This document shows positions 59,758-64,000 of a DNA stretch of 64,000 nucleotides, piece by piece. The notes below the pieces were generated by a model. It was not told where the DNA came from and ran no database searches. It saw only the letters and a program-made list of their open reading frames with translations. Numbering within the stretch: position 1 is the first letter of the stretch; each line of letters begins with the position of its first letter. The position numbers and the translations under genes were made by a program. The DNA comes from Kribbella aluminosa (GTDB lineage: Bacteria; Actinomycetota; Actinomycetes; Propionibacteriales; Kribbellaceae). The stretch is from contig NZ_JAGINT010000001.1 in NCBI RefSeq assembly GCF_017876295.1, positions 2,976,001 to 3,040,000 of the forward strand, written 5' to 3'.

Positions 59758-61266
59758 ATGTCTGCATTCTCCCGTCGCGCCCTGCTCAAGAACACCGGCC
59801 GGCTGGCCCTGGCCGGTGGCGCCGTCGCGCTCTCCGGACCGCTGTTGTCCGGTTGCTCCTCGGGCAGCGCCAAATCGTCCGGTGGCGGTATCGGGTTCCA
59901 GTTCATGGGTAATACCAACGAGTCTGACTCAGGTGTTGTCCAGGACGCGATGAACGCCTATCTGAAGAGCAAAGGCAAGGACTTCAGCATTGTCCTCAGC
60001 CCGGTGCAGAACTACAGCCAGGCCATGACCTTGGCGATGGCGGCCGACTCCGAGGCCGACGTGTTCTTCACAGCGCCCTGGGCCAACGACTACTACCGCA
60101 ATGTCGGCAGCGGGAACCTGCTGGCGCTGGACGATCTGCTGCCCAAGTACGCGCCGAAGCTGTGGAAGAGCATGCCGTCCGGCGTGTGGGACGCAGCGCG
60201 GGTGAACGGCAAGATCTACGGGGTCATCAACCAGCAGCGGTTCCCCAAACTGTGGGGATTCGTGGTGCAGCAGAAGCTCGCCGAGCAGCACAAGCTGGAT
60301 GTCGGCGCGGTGACGTCGTTCGCCGAACTGGAACCGTTCCTGGCGGCGGTCAAGCAGTCCGGGAACGGAATCACCCCGTGGGCCACCGACCTGAGCTCCG
60401 ACTGCACGGTCTTCCACCCGGAGCTGTACGGCTGGGACCCGGTCGCGTCGGCGTACGGGATCGCTGTCCGCTACGACGACACGGGACTGACTGCCTTCAA
60501 CATGTACGACACCCCCGAGTTCCGCACCGCGTGCGCGCTGATCCGCGGCTGGCAGCAGAAGGGGTACGCCGTGGCGTCGCCGCCGTCGCAGGGCGACATG
60601 AACGCGCGGATGAGCGCCGGCCGGATCGCGGTGAACAGCGGCCAGGTGGCCCCGACCAATCCGCAGTACTGGCAGTTCCCCACGCTGGGCAAGAGCTTGG
60701 TACCCAAGCCGATCCTGAACACCGACGGGGTGTGCGCAACGCTGAACGGCATCCGGCACAACGCCTCGCGCCCGGAGCAGACGCTCGAGTTCCTGGAGTT
60801 GCTGAACTCCGACAAGGAGTTCTACAACCTGATGTGCTTCGGGGTCGAGGGCAAGCACTACGTCTTCACCGACAAGGCGCTCGGCGTGGTGGGTCCGCCC
60901 GCCGGGCAGACGGCGGCGACCAGCAAGTGGAACCCCAACATGGACTGGGCCTTCGGCAACCAGTTCAACGCCTACTACCGCGACCTGGCCGACGCGAAGG
61001 CGAAGCGCTGGCAGGTGGAGGCCCAGGTCAACGCGAAGGCGGTGGTGTCGAAGGCGATCGGCTTCTCGCTGGACACCACCAAGGTGAAGACCCAGGTTGC
61101 CACGGTGAGTGCCGCCATGGGGGAGTACCTCAAGCCGCTGATGAACGGCCTGGTCGATCCGGCCAACGGGCTCTCCACACTGCTCAGCCGGGTGGACCAA
61201 GCCGGCCTGCCGGCGATCTTGAAGGAAGTCCAGGCCCAGCTCGACAAGCTGAAGTCCGCGAAATGA
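59758..61266 (+). CDS. Tat-type sugar-binding lipoprotein (system C)
   Basis: A 502-residue binding protein. The signal SRRALLKNTGRLALAGG with lipobox LSGC (about Cys32) indicates Tat export and lipidation. The mature domain is a CUT1 binding protein (DVFFTAPWANDYYRN, GKIYGVINQQ). It overlaps the next gene by ATGA. Substrate unknown; the following hydrolase suggests an alpha-glucoside or alpha-mannoside. Confidence 0.89.
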   Translation: MSAFSRRALLKNTGRLALAGGAVALSGPLLSGCSSGSAKSSGGGIGFQFMGNTNESDSGVVQDAMNAYLKSKGKDFSIVLSPVQNYSQAMTLAMAADSEADVFFTAPWANDYYRNVGSGNLLALDDLLPKYAPKLWKSMPSGVWDAARVNGKIYGVINQQRFPKLWGFVVQQKLAEQHKLDVGAVTSFAELEPFLAAVKQSGNGITPWATDLSSDCTVFHPELYGWDPVASAYGIAVRYDDTGLTAFNMYDTPEFRTACALIRGWQQKGYAVASPPSQGDMNARMSAGRIAVNSGQVAPTNPQYWQFPTLGKSLVPKPILNTDGVCATLNGIRHNASRPEQTLEFLELLNSDKEFYNLMCFGVEGKHYVFTDKALGVVGPPAGQTAATSKWNPNMDWAFGNQFNAYYRDLADAKAKRWQVEAQVNAKAVVSKAIGFSLDTTKVKTQVATVSAAMGEYLKPLMNGLVDPANGLSTLLSRVDQAGLPAILKEVQAQLDKLKSAK

Positions 61267-62525
61267 CAGCCTGGAGGCCGTACTACGACCTCGAGCGCTG
61301 GACCGCCCGGGAGGGCACCGGATCGTTTCCGCGGCCGCCGTTCACCTACTCGCCGCGGCCCGGCGACGCCCGGCAGGCGGTCCGTGCCGCGCTGCTGTCA
61401 CAGGTGCCGGAGATCCTGGTGAGTTCTCCGGCCTTTGCCTACCCGTACCTGGTTCCGGGTGCGTCGTACGACCAGTTGTGGACCTGGGATGCGTACTTCA
61501 CCGGGCTGGCGGTCCAGCAGCAGCACCCGGAGGCGTTCGCGGGATCCCTGCGCAACCTCCTGTCCGCGGTCACCGACGAAGGCCGGCCGCCGAGCTTGAT
61601 CGACGCTGCCGGAGTTCCGTCGTACCAGCACGTCGCGCAACCGGTACATGCCCAGTGGGCGCTGGCCGTACTGCGCCTGGGACGGCTGGAAGAGTCCTGG
61701 TTGCCGACTGTCTGGCCAACGCTGGTAGCCATCCGGAACTGGTGGGATCGGCACTGCCTGAGCAGACACCACCTGTACACCTGGATCGACGGGGCCGGCT
61801 CCGGCATCGACAACGATCGCGCCATCTACGGACGTCCCGGCGGCGACGTCGCGCTGGTGGACATGAACTGCTTCCACGTCCGGGAGCTCCGGGCGATGGC
61901 CCTGCTCGCCGATCGGCTGGGTGCCAACGGGGGCGACGAGTACCGTGCTGCGGCAGCAGAGCTGACGGAGTCGATCAACACCTACATGTGGGACCCGGTT
62001 GACGAGACCTACTATCACCTGCACCTGCCTCCGCGTCAGGGAACCACTCTGCAGCAAGTGACGTGGGAGCTGCCCTACAAAGTGCAGAGCTGGGGCTGTC
62101 TGTTCCCGCTTTGGACCGGAGTGGCCGACCACGGACGGGCCGATCGCCTGGTCCGTGCGCAGGTGCTGAACCCGGACCGGTTCCTGTCCGGCTTCGGGAT
62201 CCGCTCCACGCCGGCCGACGACCGGATGTACAACAACCTGCCGATGGCTGATCCCTCGAACTGGCAGGGACCGGTCTGGGGCCTGAGCACGATGCTCACC
62301 TGCTACGGACTGGCCCGCTACGGCTACCGGGCAGAGGCTCTACGAGTGGCAGGGCGCTTCATCGGCCTGCTGGCAGCCGATCTGGCCGCCAACGGCACCA
62401 TCCACGAGTACTACGACGCGGAATCGGGCCGGCCGGGATTCAACCCGGGCTTCCTGTCCTGGAACCTGCTGGCGCTACGGATCCTTTCGGATGTGGAGAA
62501 CGGCGATGACCCGACCGAGCTCTGA
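61263..62525 (+). CDS. GH63-like (alpha/alpha)6 glycoside hydrolase
   Basis: A 420-residue enzyme of the trehalase/GH63/mannosylglycerate-hydrolase clan. WTWDAYFTGLAVQQQHPEAF near residue 72, GSGIDNDRAIYG, NWQGPVWGLSTML near 337 and the terminal NPGFLSWNLLALRIL are the clan's signature blocks. The Asp in GSGIDND and a Glu near the C-terminus (IHEYYD) are candidate catalytic acids. There is no signal peptide, so it is intracellular. Its end overlaps the next gene by 20 bases. Confidence 0.85.
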   Translation: MTAWRPYYDLERWTAREGTGSFPRPPFTYSPRPGDARQAVRAALLSQVPEILVSSPAFAYPYLVPGASYDQLWTWDAYFTGLAVQQQHPEAFAGSLRNLLSAVTDEGRPPSLIDAAGVPSYQHVAQPVHAQWALAVLRLGRLEESWLPTVWPTLVAIRNWWDRHCLSRHHLYTWIDGAGSGIDNDRAIYGRPGGDVALVDMNCFHVRELRAMALLADRLGANGGDEYRAAAAELTESINTYMWDPVDETYYHLHLPPRQGTTLQQVTWELPYKVQSWGCLFPLWTGVADHGRADRLVRAQVLNPDRFLSGFGIRSTPADDRMYNNLPMADPSNWQGPVWGLSTMLTCYGLARYGYRAEALRVAGRFIGLLAADLAANGTIHEYYDAESGRPGFNPGFLSWNLLALRILSDVENGDDPTEL

Positions 62526-64000
62526 GCGCATCGAGTTGCCGGCAACGGCCGGTACTGCGGAACCGCCGCGTTGGGCTGTCCTCCAGCGCCGGCTGTTCGA
62601 CCTGATGGACCGCGGCCGCCGCGAGTTCACGGCCCGGTACACGACTGGTGACGGCCGGCTGAAGTTCCCGTACACCTTGAACTCCCGCGACGGCGTCGAT
62701 GACTTCTACGAGTCGTTCTTCAACTGGCCGACGCTGTACCTGCTGGGCGGCGCGGACGACCTGCTCGACAGCACCAAACACCACTGGCGTGGGGTCACGG
62801 CGCAGCTGACTGAGCTCGGCATGCTGATCGACGAGTTCGAGCGCGGCTACGACTGGTTCCACCAGGGTGAGTCCCTGCTCCTGTTCTTCGGTCTGTGCGC
62901 GGCCGACCCGGACGACCAGGCCTTCGCGGAACGGGCCGATCGCTTCGCCCGGCTGTACCTGCCGGAATCCCCGAGCGGCAACTACGATCCCGGCCGCCGG
63001 ATCATCCGGGCTCCGCATACCGGCGCCGGTGGTCCGCGTCGAGGGCTGGGGGAGGGCTGGAGCAGCTACCGGCACAACTCGGGGATGCGGCACTGGGGTC
63101 TGCCGCTGTACGACCTGCCCGGGATCGCCGAATGGGACGACCTGGCCGACCCGGTGAACGCCCGGCGGATGGGCGCTGCCCTGCAGAGCCGGCTGGGACG
63201 CGGCGACACCGTCGTGAATCTGGGCGCCACCAGTCTGGTCACCAACGCCTGGCTGTTCACGGGCGCTGATGACCTCGGCCGTTGGGTGCTGGACTACACG
63301 GACGCCTGGCGCGAGCGGATGTCGGCCGCGGGGATCCTGCCCGACAACGCCGGGCCGTCCGGGCTGGTGGGCGAGCTGCACGATGGTGCCTGGTACGGCG
63401 GGCACTACGGCTGGACGTGGCCACACGGCCTGCACAGTGTCGGTGCGGCCGCGCTGGTCGGCGCGCTCAACGCGGTCCTCGTCGACGGCGATCGGAGCCG
63501 TTTCGATCTGGCCCGCAACCCGCTCGAGGTGACCTGGGCGCAGGCGAAACAGGGCGTGATCGCCGACGAACCGATGAGCCTGCGCGACATCTGGGCCGCT
63601 CATCTGGGCGAAGACCTGGACGCCAAGAGCGTCCTGGTACCCAACCGGCACCGGCCGAGCGGCTGGTTCGACTTCCAGCCTCCGCCGGTGCCGTTCGCGA
63701 CCTGGCTGTGGCACGCCTCGGCCGAGCGCCAGGACGCGCAGCGCCTCACCGACATTCGGGCTGCCAGCGGATACGACTGGCGAACCGTTCGGCCGTTCCG
63801 GGACAAGATGGAGTCGGGCCACGAGGAACCGTGGCTGGAGTACCTGGCCGGCCGGAACCCCGACTTTCCCGAGCGCATGCTCGGTGTCGCGCTCGCCGAG
63901 GTCGATCGTCGGATGTTGCTCATGGACCAGCTCGGTGAACCCAGCGGGCCGGAGGAACTGCACTTCTGGCAACAGCTCAACCCGGTGCTCACCGAGGCCT
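62506..64000 (+). CDS. Large uncharacterised protein, incomplete at the window end
   Basis: An open frame of at least 498 codons, still open at base 64000. ATG 62506 lies inside the end of the GH63-like gene (20-base overlap), so the two are coupled. It has strong third-position GC bias throughout. Visible segments include LKFPYTLNSRDGVDDFYESF, RGYDWFHQGESLLLFFGLCA, YRHNSGMRHWGLPLYDLP and WYGGHYGWTWPHGLHS. Aromatic- and acid-rich helices without a signal peptide recall (alpha/alpha) barrel enzymes, but I do not recognise the family. As the fifth gene of the RpiR-fusion locus it is probably a catabolic enzyme. Confidence 0.75.
   Translation, partial: MTRPSSERIELPATAGTAEPPRWAVLQRRLFDLMDRGRREFTARYTTGDGRLKFPYTLNSRDGVDDFYESFFNWPTLYLLGGADDLLDSTKHHWRGVTAQLTELGMLIDEFERGYDWFHQGESLLLFFGLCAADPDDQAFAERADRFARLYLPESPSGNYDPGRRIIRAPHTGAGGPRRGLGEGWSSYRHNSGMRHWGLPLYDLPGIAEWDDLADPVNARRMGAALQSRLGRGDTVVNLGATSLVTNAWLFTGADDLGRWVLDYTDAWRERMSAAGILPDNAGPSGLVGELHDGAWYGGHYGWTWPHGLHSVGAAALVGALNAVLVDGDRSRFDLARNPLEVTWAQAKQGVIADEPMSLRDIWAAHLGEDLDAKSVLVPNRHRPSGWFDFQPPPVPFATWLWHASAERQDAQRLTDIRAASGYDWRTVRPFRDKMESGHEEPWLEYLAGRNPDFPERMLGVALAEVDRRMLLMDQLGEPSGPEELHFWQQLNPVLTEA

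Noticed and set aside
1..64000. Prophage, integrative element or insertion sequences
   Set aside because: No integrase, transposase, phage structural gene, tRNA attachment site or clear long terminal repeats were seen on either strand.

Overview
This window is GC-rich DNA with strongly GC-biased third codon positions, GTG starts, ATGA/GTGA stop-start overlaps and many CUT1 sugar transporters that lack their own ATPase. That points to a soil actinomycete; Kribbella or a close Propionibacteriales relative is my best guess, by inference only. I saw no rRNA, tRNA, CRISPR array, transposase or phage genes. Most of the window is accessory carbohydrate and organosulfur metabolism packed into operons.

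Layout. (1) 1-2020: a frameshifted uppP remnant, a gene-free stretch with a strong hairpin and a palindromic repeat, and an ACT-domain membrane protein. (2) 2020-12378: a fucosylated-glycan locus. On the minus strand lie L-fuconate dehydratase, a FadR-type regulator and a GH36 alpha-galactosidase; diverging on the plus strand are LplB/LplC permeases, a binding lipoprotein, a GH29 alpha-fucosidase and a GH43 enzyme. (3) 12368-23222: a second sugar regulon (GHL6/GH42M-like hydrolase, LacI, SDR; cupin sugar isomerase-like protein; LplC/LplB/binding protein/DUF4832 protein). Its three promoters each carry the operator TGGTTCAWTGAACCA at the predicted transcription start. (4) 23223-24624: a second copy of the palindromic repeat, a Dabb protein and a divergent TetR regulator. 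(5) 24706-41066: an organosulfur-type locus. A relic gene fuses the start of a peptide-binding protein to the end of an ABC ATPase. Beyond it are a DszC/SfnB-like flavoprotein and a 12-gene operon (DppABC-like transporter, double ATPase, two acyl-CoA-dehydrogenase-like flavoproteins, four luciferase-family monooxygenases, two aldo/keto reductases). The relic and the intact operon share the operator TGTCTA-N9-TAGACA.

(6) 41141-42443: an alpha/beta hydrolase divergent from an HxlR regulator across a perfect GGTAACC palindrome. (7) 42444-50043: a degraded coding remnant, then a sugar-acid operon (LacI, 2-hydroxyacid dehydrogenase, mannonate dehydratase, fructuronate reductase-like enzyme, MFS carrier, L-idonate 5-dehydrogenase). 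(8) 50123-52117: an ECF42 sigma factor with its DGPF-motif partner, a TfoX-like gene and a matching ECF42-type promoter. (9) 52421-55697: a secreted trypsin-like protease, then a Tat-exported flavin amine oxidase overlapping an exported RidA-family protein. (10) 55752-64000: an SDR remnant, an RpiR regulator fused to an alpha/beta hydrolase, and the divergent operon it probably controls: LplB/LplC/binding protein, a GH63-like (alpha/alpha)6 hydrolase and a large uncharacterised protein that runs off the window.

The strongest candidates for something new are the RpiR-alpha/beta-hydrolase fusion regulator with its leaderless promoter, the three-promoter +1 operator regulon, the exported amine oxidase/RidA pair, and the collapsed ABC operon that retains its regulatory site.
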